Shown here piece by piece: positions 1 through 9,498 of a stretch of 27,150 bases of DNA. The notes below the pieces were generated by a model. That model saw only the letters and a list, made by a program, of their open reading frames with translations, was not told the origin of the DNA and did no database searches. Position 1 is the stretch's first letter; every line of letters begins with the position of its first letter. The position numbers were made by a program, and so were the translations under genes. Source of the stretch: a virus. Location of the stretch: IMG/VR virus record IMGVR_UViG_3300017788_000140, positions 1 through 27,150 of that record. One strand, written 5' to 3'.

Positions 1-1289
1 TAATAGCCAACAGCAATATTATGTGAACCAGTATTTCCTTGGGCACAAAGTGCAAACGCACCCACTGCGGTGTTGTTGACCCCTGTGCTTACGCCAACAG
101 CAGCAAAGTACCCAATAGCAGTGTTGTAGTTGCATTTAGAATGCAGCAGAGCAGCGTGCCCCACTGCGGTATTGAAGTTTCCCGAAGTGTTTCCGTGTAG
201 GGCACAAAAACCTAAAGCATTGTTGGATGCACCGTTTATATTACAATGCAGTGCAAGCGCACCCACTGCGTTGTTGTAAGATCCGGTGGTGTTTGAGTAT
301 AGGGCTAGAGAGCCTATTGCAGTATTGAGCGATCCACTGGTGTTTCCTTGCAGTGCTTGCAAACCAACAGCAGTATTGTTTTGCCCAACGTCGTTGGAAA
401 AGAGAGCAGAGTGCCCCACTGCGGTGTTGTTTACACCGGTTGTATTGCAGTTCAGTGCGAGGCGACCGACAGCCACCAATCGACACCCCGTAGTGTTAAA
501 AACGGCAGCAGAATCACCAATTGCGGTGTTTTCGCTTGTGGTGTTACAGAGCAGTGCATTAGTACCAACAGCAGTATTTCGTATACCAACACTGTTGGAA
601 CACAGTGCGTTAACACCAACCGCAACATTGTTACACCCAGTAGTGTTGGCACACAGTGCCTGCATCCCTACTGCTGTGTTGGATGTTCCACTGGTGTTTG
701 CTTTCAAAGCAAGAGTACCCACTGCGGTGCTGTTTACACCAGTAGTGTTGGCACACAGAGCACACCTACCAATCGCAATATTGTTTGATCCAGATGTGTT
801 GGACAACAAAGATGCAACACCAATAGCAGTATTAGACACGCCTGTAGTGTTGGCAGACAGTGCACTACCACCAACAGCAACGTTGTTGTCTCCAAAGGTA
901 TTGCTCGAAAGAGAATTGCAACCTACTGCGGTGTTGGAAGAGCCGGTGGTGTTTGAACGCAAAGCACAACTACCAACAGCAGTATTACTGTTTGCGTTAT
1001 TTACTGGAAGAGTACAATGACCAACAGCGGTATTGTCTGTACCCAAAGTATTTCCGCAAAGAGCAGACCACCCAACCGCAGTGTTTAAAGAACCTGTGGT
1101 GTTGCAGCACATGGCTAGATCACCAATAGCCACATTTCTACACCCAATAGTGTTTAGTTCTAGCGTTCCATGTCCCAATGCTGTGTTGCTTGCTCCAGTG
1201 GTGTTACTGTGCATTGCACTGGCACCCATAGCAGTATTAAAGCAACCCGTTGTGTTGGCAGTGAGCGCGTCTCTACCCACAGCAACATT
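1..1289 (-). repeat. 51-bp coding tandem repeat of the tail fibre (about 25 units)
   Basis: Reading the minus strand from 1289, units of 17 codons follow one another with consensus N-T-A-V/I-G-x-x-A-L-x-x-N-T-T-G-x-x. I count 25 complete units and a partial 26th. Three units are 16 residues and one is 18. The protein pattern is well kept but the DNA units differ at many synonymous sites, so the array is old and maintained by selection on the protein. Confidence 0.9.
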
Positions 1290-1733
1290 CTGTCGCACAC
1301 CACTGCTTTGTACACCACCACCATTGCCTATAAACACTGAAGACGTGTCACTTTGCACCCCGTTGTGAATGCCAATTCCGTCAATGGTTGCGCCGTTTAT
1401 GACTGTTAGTCTTCCAGCCGCCCACAAATCAGAAGCAAAGGTTGCACCACGCGAAATGTACGCAAACGAACCACTTAATCCCGCAGAAAAACCAACAAAC
1501 CCGTAAAAGGTGTGACCCGTGCTATTAATGTTTGGGGTCAAGAACGCAGACCACACTCCAGCAGTGGTGTATGTGGCTCCTACTGTACCACTGTCAACTG
1601 CATCGTAAATGCGTAACTTGTTTAGTTTGTAGACAGCAGTATTGGTGACATCCTTCCAGTAATTGAAAGTGTCGCTCAATTGTACTTCAGGAATGGTGTA
1701 CGTGTTTAGGTCTGGTCCTGTGCTGCCGGGCAT
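1..1733 (-). CDS. Tail fibre with 17-residue repeats (partial, C-terminus off the left edge)
   Basis: The frame is open from an ATG at 1733-1731 to the window edge, giving 577 codons without a stop. Start support: an AAGGAG ribosome site about 8 bases upstream, and the preceding gene's TGA only 3 bases away. Residues 1-40 (MPGSTGPDLNTYTIPEVQLS, then DTFNYWKDVTNTAVYKLNKL) resemble the N-terminal attachment segment of marine phage fibres. Residues of about 40-148 are Gly/Ser/Thr-rich. From about residue 149 the chain is a regular array of some 25 copies of NTAVGxxALxxNTTGxx. Such repeats are known in proteins annotated as tail fibres and are expected to fold as a stacked beta structure, probably trimeric. 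It is the last visible gene of the baseplate operon, so a host-contacting fibre is the natural role. Twenty cysteines fall in the repeats, which is unusual. The C-terminal tip or chaperone domain is outside the window. Confidence 0.85.
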   Translation of the reverse strand, partial: MPGSTGPDLNTYTIPEVQLSDTFNYWKDVTNTAVYKLNKLRIYDAVDSGTVGATYTTAGVWSAFLTPNINSTGHTFYGFVGFSAGLSGSFAYISRGATFASDLWAAGRLTVINGATIDGIGIHNGVQSDTSSVFIGNGGGVQSSGVRQNVAVGRDALTANTTGCFNTAMGASAMHSNTTGASNTALGHGTLELNTIGCRNVAIGDLAMCCNTTGSLNTAVGWSALCGNTLGTDNTAVGHCTLPVNNANSNTAVGSCALRSNTTGSSNTAVGCNSLSSNTFGDNNVAVGGSALSANTTGVSNTAIGVASLLSNTSGSNNIAIGRCALCANTTGVNSTAVGTLALKANTSGTSNTAVGMQALCANTTGCNNVAVGVNALCSNSVGIRNTAVGTNALLCNTTSENTAIGDSAAVFNTTGCRLVAVGRLALNCNTTGVNNTAVGHSALFSNDVGQNNTAVGLQALQGNTSGSLNTAIGSLALYSNTTGSYNNAVGALALHCNINGASNNALGFCALHGNTSGNFNTAVGHAALLHSKCNYNTAIGYFAAVGVSTGVNNTAVGAFALCAQGNTGSHNIAVGY

Positions 1734-1736
1734 CTG

Positions 1737-1925
1737 TCAGTTCTCCTTTTGGTGAGCGATACGCTCCTCCAAAACTAAAATACGGGCGTTCAGACTATCT
1801 ATTTGAGTTTCCAAATAAGAAATGCGCCGATCAAGCATTTCCTTCTCTTCAGCAGCCGTTATACGCGAAAGATCGGCTAACAGAACCACCCTTCCATCAC
1901 TGCTTTTTGTATATTTCGATGTCAT
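1737..1925 (-). CDS. Small coiled-coil protein between wedge/fibre protein and tail fibre
   Basis: A 62-residue protein starting MTSKYTKSSDGRVV. The start chosen is the ATG at 1925-1923, which overlaps the stop of the upstream gene as ATGA. An ATG six codons earlier (1943) would overlap by 22 bases and is less likely. Residues 20-60 alternate charged and hydrophobic positions (EEKEMLDRRISYLETQIDSL and onward), as in a parallel coiled coil with Leu/Ile core positions. There is no signal peptide or membrane segment. It sits 3 bases before the fibre gene and is probably co-translated with both neighbours. I do not recognise a family. A trimeric linker or fibre-assembly partner is a guess from position and coiled-coil character only. 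Confidence 0.7.
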   Translation of the reverse strand: MTSKYTKSSDGRVVLLADLSRITAAEEKEMLDRRISYLETQIDSLNARILVLEERIAHQKEN

Positions 1926-4900
1926 ACTGTACGGAAACTGCAAACCTTTAGATTGCGTACAGACGGCAATTTTTCATAAACTTTGGAACTGCCTGTCAGG
2001 TCTGTGGTGTACACCAGTTTTACTTGGTATGCCCGTGTAACCGCTCCTCTAGAGTTAAACCAAGCCCACTTTGTGGGACGGAAGTCGTACTCATTTGCAG
2101 ACAGGTCTGAAGACGAAGTGAACGGATATCTCGGGCTTCCCAATCCATCAACCGCAACCATTTCTACCCAAGACTTTGTAAACAACTCATTCTCTCCGTT
2201 GTCACTCCAACGAACGTACGCTTTTACCTGCGAACCTTGCGGTGAACACACTTCTGCGTCAACAAACACCCCATCGGAGCGAAGATTGTGTGGAAGCGCA
2301 ACAGATTTGGTAACGTATCCTGATGTTGTAGCATTGGTACTAGTACACAACATCTCGGCTCCAACCACAAGTGCTAGAGACGAGTCCACAACCGGCGAAA
2401 TGTACCGTTTGCTTGGTCGGGTAAGAGTAACTGTTGCGTTCTGCGAAGCAGTGAAAACAGTTCCCAAATATTTGTTTTGGTTGTTTTCTACTGTGGTTCC
2501 TCCTACTGCATAAACCGCAGTGCAGTCTTGGGGAACTATTTCAGGAACTGTTAGTTTAATCACTTGGCAATTAGCAACATCGAGTCCAGTGAATGTTGCT
2601 ATTCCGGATGCGTATCCACTAACAAACTCACACCGATCCAAAGAGAACGCAACATCGGTTGCCAAATCTTGTGCCATTGGTCCCACACTTTGTGGTTGGA
2701 ACAATGTTCCCACCAGTGGATTGTCGTTTCTGCCCCCATAGGTAAGATTCACCCCAGAATCGTTAACTCTGATTTCGTAATTCTTGCTGTTTGTCAGCAC
2801 AGCAATAGCGTACTCACCAGGTTCTAGGTATATCGGAGACGCAAACGTAAATGTGGTTCCTACAGGAGTCGTGGACGTTCCAACAAATCCTGTGCTCACC
2901 TGACTAGGCATAAGCGTCACTGTGCTCAACGGAACACTAACAGAAGGCGACGGATATCCGTTGATGGTAGGACGTAACTGAAGTGTAATTGGCAACGAAG
3001 AGTCTTTCTTCGAGAAATACAGAGTAACACTCTTAAGGAATATACCTTCCGGAGTGGTCTTCTTGTCCACAAAGAAAGTTTGACACAGTGGATCTGTCCA
3101 CTGGTTGTTGCCAACCGTGTCTTCAATGTTATCGTAAGACACATCTCGGTTGAAGGGATCCTTTACAATTCCTTCACTACTAACGGTTTGGCGGCGATAT
3201 TCGGGGTTTCGTGTGGAGTACACACCATCGTATTTCTGACGAACAGAACCCGAGCAGTAGAACACTACATCGGACGCTTGAGTTGTGTTTTGTACTTCAG
3301 AACTGTCTGTGATACGAACTGCCTTTTCACCGGATAAATACACTCCGCTGCTTGTTGCAAACGTAGTTCCAACTGTTCCAGTACTGTCTGCTGAAAGTCC
3401 ACTTCGTACAAGAGTACCGTCCACATACAGATACAAGCCGCTCGAATTTGGACGCATACCGTATGCTGTTACACCAATAGTGTTGATTGGGATATACTGA
3501 ACCACTGTTCGATCAATAATTCTGTTGTCTACCGTTCTGTGGGTCGAACGGTCTAGCAGTCTAGAAGATCGAATAATCTCTTTGGTCTTTTGGTTTATAG
3601 GCGAAGCAGAACGACTAACAGAGGTTCTAGAATTACCCGAGTCTACCTTTGGGATAGAAGACTGTGAATTGCTCTTTGGAGCAGACAGTAGTCTTTTTTG
3701 AGCCTCATCAGAAACTTCTTTGCGAATCTGATCTCCAGTCCACAAATACTCCCAATCATTCCACTGTGTTCCAAATCCACGAGCGTCACCAGCATTAGAA
3801 GCAACCCAGTTATCGTTTTCTTGCACACTGTTTCCGTACACGATTGGGCGAATTGCTGTGTCGAATTTTGGTTCGTATTGTTTTGTCAGTTTCGCAAATC
3901 CAAGCCAGTTCACTGTTCCAGTTTGATTTACCGCAACACTACGATTGTATCCACTGTTGTTTACGTAAGAAACCGTGGAGTAGTCTAGTGTGATTAGTCC
4001 GTCAGAAGAAATGGTAAGTCCCGCAGTAAGCGAAGGCGAAGACAAAGAGGAGAGGTTGTGGGTAAAGAAAGGTCGTGATTCTCCGTACTCGTAATCAACC
4101 GAAACTCGGTGATCGGGATCTACCACGTCTCCGCCAGCGTGTCCACGGAAATCGTCTGCGTAAATAGAAGTTTTGATCGGTTCTTCGGTTAGGGTTCCAC
4201 CCAATACAGTAGTGGTTCCTCCAACAGTAAGATATCCGTCCACCACACCCTTGATCTGTAGTGATTCTATTTGAGATTCTGCCAAAGACAGTCTGCTAAA
4301 CACTTCAACAGAGTCAATTCTCTTTTCTACTCCGCTAATGTCTGCCATTGTGTATCGTCGCACATCATTTTTGTTTACGATAACGTCTTTTGGCGAATGC
4401 GTGTATGCAGGCAACAGCATTGTTGCTACGGTCAACGAATTTTCTGTTTCTGGTGGAGACTGGGGCGCAAACTCCGCAGCCCCTGTGTCAATATCAAACG
4501 CACAAGACAAATCTGATGGATTTATCTTCAAACTTAAGCGGTCTAGTCTGGGAAGGTAGTTGCTCCACGAAGCACTTGTTGCAGAGCAATTTTGATAATC
4601 TCCGTATGGTTTAGACAGAATGCTGTCGTGGCTTATTCCACTGTGACGGAAATCCAAGCAGTTTGCCAAAGAAACAGTTCTGCCTGTTTTGGGATTTGTA
4701 AACAGCGGAATTTCTTCGTACGAAATTCCCGAGTACGAATGCCTTCCAACAAACGGACCAAATTCTGTTCCACTGTGAACAAAATACTTGTAACTCGCAC
4801 CAAGTGTTAATGCAGTACCAGAAACATAAGACCCTGCTCCAGCAGGAAGAGCAGTACCTTCCTTTGATTTCTTTACAATCAAAGCAGCGTGATCGTACAG

Positions 4901-7030
4901 TGTTTCACGACCGCCGTCATCCAATTCAAAATCGTTTAGAGCGTTTGCGCCGTTAACTGTAACAGCAGACACACTATACACATCTCTCTGTGGTAACGTG
5001 AATCCAACTCTACCGTTGATAGTGGTAAATGTATACGCCCCACTAGAAATAGTGGCGTTCGTGCTTGTTTTAATTCTAATGGAGTTAGAGGTCATGTCCG
5101 GAGTATACTTGTACGGTAACAACATCCGTATTGACGCCGCTCCAGTGAATCCTGTAGGAGCACCAACAACAGTCATAACCAAATTGCTTCCACTCTTACT
5201 GACTGCAACTCCAGTAACAGGATCAGAGGAATTCAAGTTTGATGGAATAAAAGCCGATCCAGTATTTCCTGCTCCAGCCGCAATTGTTCCTGTAATGAAA
5301 GAATATTTTGAAATGGTGGAGCGTGCTGACGTAGGACTTGAAGTAAGGTCTGGAGCAACATCCAAATACGTGGAAGACGGAACTCCATTAGGCAAATCAA
5401 TTGCAGACGGAGTAACCGTGTAAGTAGTAGTGTTTGTTCCAGAATTGTACGAAACCGTTATTGGGTTTGATCCGCTTGTGCTTGTTTTACTCGCCACGAC
5501 CCCGTAAAAACTCAAAGACACTACACCACTGACCCCTTGGGTGGGAGACAGTTCATACACCAAACAACTATCGTTTTCGCCCGTCCCTCCCACAGCACCA
5601 AACGTTGATCCTGAAGAAGGAGAGAAAATTCCCCAAGTGTGTCCTGAAGTAGTACCGTACATAACAGCAGTAGAAGCCCCCGCAATCACAGATCCAGAGC
5701 AAACACCGTACAAGTAAGCGGAGTACGTAAATCCTGCTGAAGCACCAAACTGGGGAACAAGCCCGTGAACTTGGGCACGACCAATCACACTTCCACTAGA
5801 ATTTCTGAAGTGAATAGTAGCGTTGCCGCCGTTAATGCTGTTATAGTTATTGAAAAGAGTAACGCCGTAATTCTTGTAGTCAAAACACAGCCCTGATAGA
5901 ACGTTACCTGTGTTGAAAACAAAACTGTTAGACACAGTCTCGGTGGATCTTGCTTTAGAAATTCCCAGTATGGTTGGATATTTTGTTTCTACCTCTTGAC
6001 CAAACACATACGCCTTACCAGGACCAACAATAACGTCTAGATTTTCTGAAGAGGAAGCGTCCTTGATAGAAACATCAAATGGCGAAACAATATACGAACC
6101 CGACTCATCGAATGTACGACGCTCAAGAGTTTTTGCAATGTCTCCATATACAACACGATCAACCTTCTTTGTAACTTTTCCGTCTTGAAAACGAAGCAGT
6201 TCTATAAAGTCGTCGTTCGTATCAGACACTTCGGTTTGACCCAAAGTAAGATCCAAAACCATTCTGTCTGCACCAGGAGCACGATAGTTTGGAGAACCCA
6301 AGGACGGATCCAACAAAGAAGTGTCCGAAGCAGAAGTCACAACATTCTTTTCAATAGAGAACCCGATCTTTTTGTCGAGTCCTGCAAGGGTTACCCCGCC
6401 GCTTGCCATCAAAAAGTCTCTATAGTTTCCCGAAACTGTATATGGGGTAAAATTTTGATCTTCATTGCGTACAAATTGACCGTCAACGTAAAAGATTCCG
6501 TCTCCAACAGTTACCAGTTTGCAAACACCGTTGTGAGACGCACCCGAAGCAACATACGGAGAGTACCCTGCACCGGAAGCAGTGGTTAGTCCAAGAGTAA
6601 CACCTGTGTTTGGTATTGCTCCACCGTAACCACTAACGTAATCAACAACCACAAAGAGTTTGTCGTCGTATTCAGGGGCAATTACATGAGCAATCGTTCC
6701 TGATGCTGTTGCTCCGTAGTAAATCGTTCCACCAACAAGAGTGTCCCAATCATCAGAATCAAAAGCGGAAAAGGGACTTCCACTACCAGTATTCAACCCT
6801 AAAAAACTGGTGTTTCTTACTGTTATAGGAGCACCAACAACTCGGGATCCGTTCTTGAACAGATGATCTCCGACCTTTGATATCTGATCCTGCAACAGGG
6901 ACTGAATTTGAGTTAGTTCGCGTGCTTGGATTGCGTATCCAGGACGGAAAAGTAGTCGCAAAAACCTTTTTTCTGAATCAAAATCGTCGTAGTAGGGAGA
7001 AATGTTAAAGATGGTAGGATCGTAACCCAT
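1922..7030 (-). CDS. DUF4815-type large baseplate/fibre structural protein
   Basis: A 1,702-residue virion protein. The N-terminus (SPYYDDFDSEKRFLRLLFRP, then GYAIQARELTQIQSLLQDQI) is the hallmark of the DUF4815 structural proteins of marine T4-like phages. Further family-typical stretches are a Trp-rich segment near residues 1075-1097 (GFGTQWNDWEYLWTG), RTVVQYIPIN...YGMRPNSSG near 1177, and TDPLCQTFFVDKK near 1312 followed by a beta-rich domain. The chain is Ser/Thr/Gly-rich without a signal peptide, as expected for a cytoplasmically assembled baseplate-periphery or fibre protein. It follows gp8, the place held by gp9/gp10 in T4, so a wedge-to-fibre connector role is inferred. The ATG at 7030 is 15 bases after the gp8-like stop and has only a weak GAGAAAA ribosome site. 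It ends in an ATGA overlap with the next gene. Confidence 0.88.
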   Translation of the reverse strand: MGYDPTIFNISPYYDDFDSEKRFLRLLFRPGYAIQARELTQIQSLLQDQISKVGDHLFKNGSRVVGAPITVRNTSFLGLNTGSGSPFSAFDSDDWDTLVGGTIYYGATASGTIAHVIAPEYDDKLFVVVDYVSGYGGAIPNTGVTLGLTTASGAGYSPYVASGASHNGVCKLVTVGDGIFYVDGQFVRNEDQNFTPYTVSGNYRDFLMASGGVTLAGLDKKIGFSIEKNVVTSASDTSLLDPSLGSPNYRAPGADRMVLDLTLGQTEVSDTNDDFIELLRFQDGKVTKKVDRVVYGDIAKTLERRTFDESGSYIVSPFDVSIKDASSSENLDVIVGPGKAYVFGQEVETKYPTILGISKARSTETVSNSFVFNTGNVLSGLCFDYKNYGVTLFNNYNSINGGNATIHFRNSSGSVIGRAQVHGLVPQFGASAGFTYSAYLYGVCSGSVIAGASTAVMYGTTSGHTWGIFSPSSGSTFGAVGGTGENDSCLVYELSPTQGVSGVVSLSFYGVVASKTSTSGSNPITVSYNSGTNTTTYTVTPSAIDLPNGVPSSTYLDVAPDLTSSPTSARSTISKYSFITGTIAAGAGNTGSAFIPSNLNSSDPVTGVAVSKSGSNLVMTVVGAPTGFTGAASIRMLLPYKYTPDMTSNSIRIKTSTNATISSGAYTFTTINGRVGFTLPQRDVYSVSAVTVNGANALNDFELDDGGRETLYDHAALIVKKSKEGTALPAGAGSYVSGTALTLGASYKYFVHSGTEFGPFVGRHSYSGISYEEIPLFTNPKTGRTVSLANCLDFRHSGISHDSILSKPYGDYQNCSATSASWSNYLPRLDRLSLKINPSDLSCAFDIDTGAAEFAPQSPPETENSLTVATMLLPAYTHSPKDVIVNKNDVRRYTMADISGVEKRIDSVEVFSRLSLAESQIESLQIKGVVDGYLTVGGTTTVLGGTLTEEPIKTSIYADDFRGHAGGDVVDPDHRVSVDYEYGESRPFFTHNLSSLSSPSLTAGLTISSDGLITLDYSTVSYVNNSGYNRSVAVNQTGTVNWLGFAKLTKQYEPKFDTAIRPIVYGNSVQENDNWVASNAGDARGFGTQWNDWEYLWTGDQIRKEVSDEAQKRLLSAPKSNSQSSIPKVDSGNSRTSVSRSASPINQKTKEIIRSSRLLDRSTHRTVDNRIIDRTVVQYIPINTIGVTAYGMRPNSSGLYLYVDGTLVRSGLSADSTGTVGTTFATSSGVYLSGEKAVRITDSSEVQNTTQASDVVFYCSGSVRQKYDGVYSTRNPEYRRQTVSSEGIVKDPFNRDVSYDNIEDTVGNNQWTDPLCQTFFVDKKTTPEGIFLKSVTLYFSKKDSSLPITLQLRPTINGYPSPSVSVPLSTVTLMPSQVSTGFVGTSTTPVGTTFTFASPIYLEPGEYAIAVLTNSKNYEIRVNDSGVNLTYGGRNDNPLVGTLFQPQSVGPMAQDLATDVAFSLDRCEFVSGYASGIATFTGLDVANCQVIKLTVPEIVPQDCTAVYAVGGTTVENNQNKYLGTVFTASQNATVTLTRPSKRYISPVVDSSLALVVGAEMLCTSTNATTSGYVTKSVALPHNLRSDGVFVDAEVCSPQGSQVKAYVRWSDNGENELFTKSWVEMVAVDGLGSPRYPFTSSSDLSANEYDFRPTKWAWFNSRGAVTRAYQVKLVYTTDLTGSSKVYEKLPSVRNLKVCSFRTV

Positions 7031-7045
7031 GTAGTTTTTCTCGTA

Positions 7046-9493
7046 TTAGAACCCGATTCTGATTCGGAACTCTTCCTCTTGCCCAACTATTCTGTTGATG
7101 GGCTTTATGTTGTTTATGTATACTATTTCCCCAGAGTGAATATCTATTTGCGGACCACACAATCCCGAAACCACATATCCTTGATTGATATCTCCTGTCT
7201 CTGTGTTTAATGCAGCCAAAGACGCACCGTACACAGTGCTAGTTTTGAAGTTGCCAAATGTATCCGAAAGGTATAATCGTCCATTTGTTACTGTGTCGCG
7301 TTCCCATTTATACACCGTTCCTGAAGCGTAGTCGTAGAGATACGATCCACTAACGCCCTGCTGGACAAAATCACCATTCTCCCATGTAGTGTCTGTGAAG
7401 TCAGAAAGACCTCCACGACTCATACTCAAAACTGTGAGTCCTGTGTAGACTGGTGCTGAAGCAGTTTCAAGGTAAGGAGTACTGATACTTATCATTTTGA
7501 AAAACGGTCCTGCTGTACCGCCTTCTGTTGCAGCAGACGCTCCAAAGTAAACAGAAACGTCTTCCCCATACGCCAAAGACACACCAGAAATCAGAGCAGT
7601 AATTCCACTTAACGCTCCAGTAATTTGCAAATTATTGCTCGACCCCTTCACAAAAGCATTTTGCGTTACCCGAACATTCAATTTTTTAGATTCAGCAAAA
7701 ACAATAGTGCCCGCTGATGTGATTCCAAATGCGTAACTAATACCTCCCAAAGCACCAATAGAGATGCCAGCAGGAATAGTTTGGGTTACTATTTCTCCTA
7801 CCAAAAATCCTGTTTTGGGAGACGCCAAAGACAGGATATAGTTGTCCAGTCTATCGTTCCAAACAACAGGAGCCGCACCAGTGTTTGTAACTTTAATCTG
7901 AACTTGCGTTTCTCCGCCAACAGTGTTTACTATGGGGGTTGTTTGGGTTACAGGGAAAGACGCGTAACTTTCGTTGCCTATTACGAAATTATTGTTCGTT
8001 CCTGGAAAGTACTGCGATTCAAACTGGGTATCTGTGGAATACGACGCTCCGGTGTACAGCAGAATCATGTCTCGGTAAAAAGTTACTTCTTTACCAGCCA
8101 AAGTACCACTACCGTCTCCCAAAACAGGATTTTTAATCAAACCAAACTGGCGGTACTCGCCTCCCACGGGAATACCACCCACATCATCGTCGCCCAAATC
8201 AACAAGCATGATGATGTCTTTCACATTGAGTTCTTGCAAAATATTTGAGCCGTGTCCACCCTTGGGAGCCAGTATTGCTCTCATTATTGGGTGCACAGTT
8301 TCACCAGTATCAGTGCCTTCAGGAGAATTCTTTGAACTTACTACCTGAACAACCGCTTTACTATAGTTTTCTCCGCCATCAATAAGTTCCACACCAGTGA
8401 TCTGTCTCCACGTTGATTCTCCACTTACTCCCAAAACAGGGAAGCAGTACGCGCCACTCCCGTCTCCACTTATTCTTGCGTGAGGAATAATGTCGTAATA
8501 CACTTGAGCAGCACCACCAGGATAACTGAAAGAAAACGGCTCGTGCTCTCCACGAACGGTGAAGGTGTACTCTGAAGAACTAGAGGTCACTCCGTGAATA
8601 ATTCCGTACTTGTTGACATCATTGGGATTTGTTCCGGTTCCGCTGACTTCAACAATTCTCAAAAGGTATCCAACATACTTGTCGGTGTCACTTTGAGGCA
8701 GGGTAAATTGATTGGTGTTTGTACTGGAAGTTATTGTTATGTAATTTCCTACACCAAAAGAAGCAGACGCCGCAGTACTGCCTGTAAGACCAACACTGAA
8801 ACGCGAGCCGTACTCACTTCCCAAGTAAGTAGCAGCAGACACTCCCCCATTGCTCACAAACTCCACACGTGTAATTTCTCCACGAACAGCAGTTCTTTGA
8901 GCACTGAACTGTAAAGACGTTTCAGTGTCTGATGTATCGGTAACCAAATCACGTTCAACAACAATATAATTAACAGGAACATAATCAGCAAGTTCATACG
9001 GTAAAAGAGATGGTTTGATACTAGCCAAGTACTTCCATGTGTAGTCGTCACCGTAAGTTACCGCTGTACTACCTGTATGTGATGGCTCGATGGTTGACGG
9101 GTTTCCTTTGAGTGAAACACCCAAACATTTGTATATTTTATCTGTAGACGTAACGACATAAAACAATTTTGGATCGTCTTCGTCAAACAGTTGAACAGTA
9201 TCATCATAAGCATCGTAAACTGTTCCAGAATTCCAAGGAATTCTAGGTAGAGCAAAAACAATTTTGGATGGATCTAGTTTTTTGTAGCCAATCATACACC
9301 GCATAGTGGTGTACTCTTCTGCAACAGTGTCTCTTGGCGTAAGCGGAATAACGTCCTCACCTACTGCTCCAGTCGCACCCCAAGGAATATCCTTTCCAAC
9401 AAACAGAAAGTATTGATTCCTGTTTTCAGATATTTCGTTGAATAGGGCTTCTGCGTATGCTCTATTTAAAGATGACTTTAGCAAAACTGGCAT
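7046..9493 (-). CDS. 8: Baseplate wedge subunit gp8-like
   Basis: An 815-residue protein whose N-terminal 200 residues match the gp8 wedge family: YFLFVGKDIPWG near residue 28, MRCMIGYKKLDPSKIVFALP, NSGTVYDAYDD near 89, YKCLGVSLKGNPSTIEPSHT and YTWKYLASIKPSLLPYELAD followed by VPVNYI. In T4 gp8 forms a dimer in each baseplate wedge arm. T4 gp8 has 334 residues, so this version carries a large Gly/Ser/Thr-rich beta extension, as in aquatic relatives. The start is firm: a GGAGGA ribosome site stands about 9 bases before the ATG and the previous stop is 5 bases away. Its place right after the gp7-type gene agrees with the T4 order 6-7-8. Confidence 0.85.
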   Translation of the reverse strand: MPVLLKSSLNRAYAEALFNEISENRNQYFLFVGKDIPWGATGAVGEDVIPLTPRDTVAEEYTTMRCMIGYKKLDPSKIVFALPRIPWNSGTVYDAYDDTVQLFDEDDPKLFYVVTSTDKIYKCLGVSLKGNPSTIEPSHTGSTAVTYGDDYTWKYLASIKPSLLPYELADYVPVNYIVVERDLVTDTSDTETSLQFSAQRTAVRGEITRVEFVSNGGVSAATYLGSEYGSRFSVGLTGSTAASASFGVGNYITITSSTNTNQFTLPQSDTDKYVGYLLRIVEVSGTGTNPNDVNKYGIIHGVTSSSSEYTFTVRGEHEPFSFSYPGGAAQVYYDIIPHARISGDGSGAYCFPVLGVSGESTWRQITGVELIDGGENYSKAVVQVVSSKNSPEGTDTGETVHPIMRAILAPKGGHGSNILQELNVKDIIMLVDLGDDDVGGIPVGGEYRQFGLIKNPVLGDGSGTLAGKEVTFYRDMILLYTGASYSTDTQFESQYFPGTNNNFVIGNESYASFPVTQTTPIVNTVGGETQVQIKVTNTGAAPVVWNDRLDNYILSLASPKTGFLVGEIVTQTIPAGISIGALGGISYAFGITSAGTIVFAESKKLNVRVTQNAFVKGSSNNLQITGALSGITALISGVSLAYGEDVSVYFGASAATEGGTAGPFFKMISISTPYLETASAPVYTGLTVLSMSRGGLSDFTDTTWENGDFVQQGVSGSYLYDYASGTVYKWERDTVTNGRLYLSDTFGNFKTSTVYGASLAALNTETGDINQGYVVSGLCGPQIDIHSGEIVYINNIKPINRIVGQEEEFRIRIGF

Positions 9494-9498
9494 TACTT

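Noticed and set aside
286-1020. Long plus-strand open frame (244 codons) opposite the fibre gene
   Set aside because: It is a mirror of the 17-codon repeat array. Repeats lacking stops in one antisense frame give long false frames, and there is no ribosome site or protein-like composition.
1-1289. CRISPR-like array suggested by regular 51-base spacing
   Set aside because: There is no constant repeat with unique spacers. All positions follow a codon pattern and stay in one open frame.
1926-1943. Earlier start (ATG 1943) for the small coiled-coil gene
   Set aside because: The ATG at 1925 forms an ATGA overlap with the upstream stop, the junction style used elsewhere in this operon.
4998-5423. 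Plus-strand frame of 141 codons inside the DUF4815-type gene
   Set aside because: The opposite strand encodes a continuous recognisable structural protein here. The frame has no ribosome site and no operon context.
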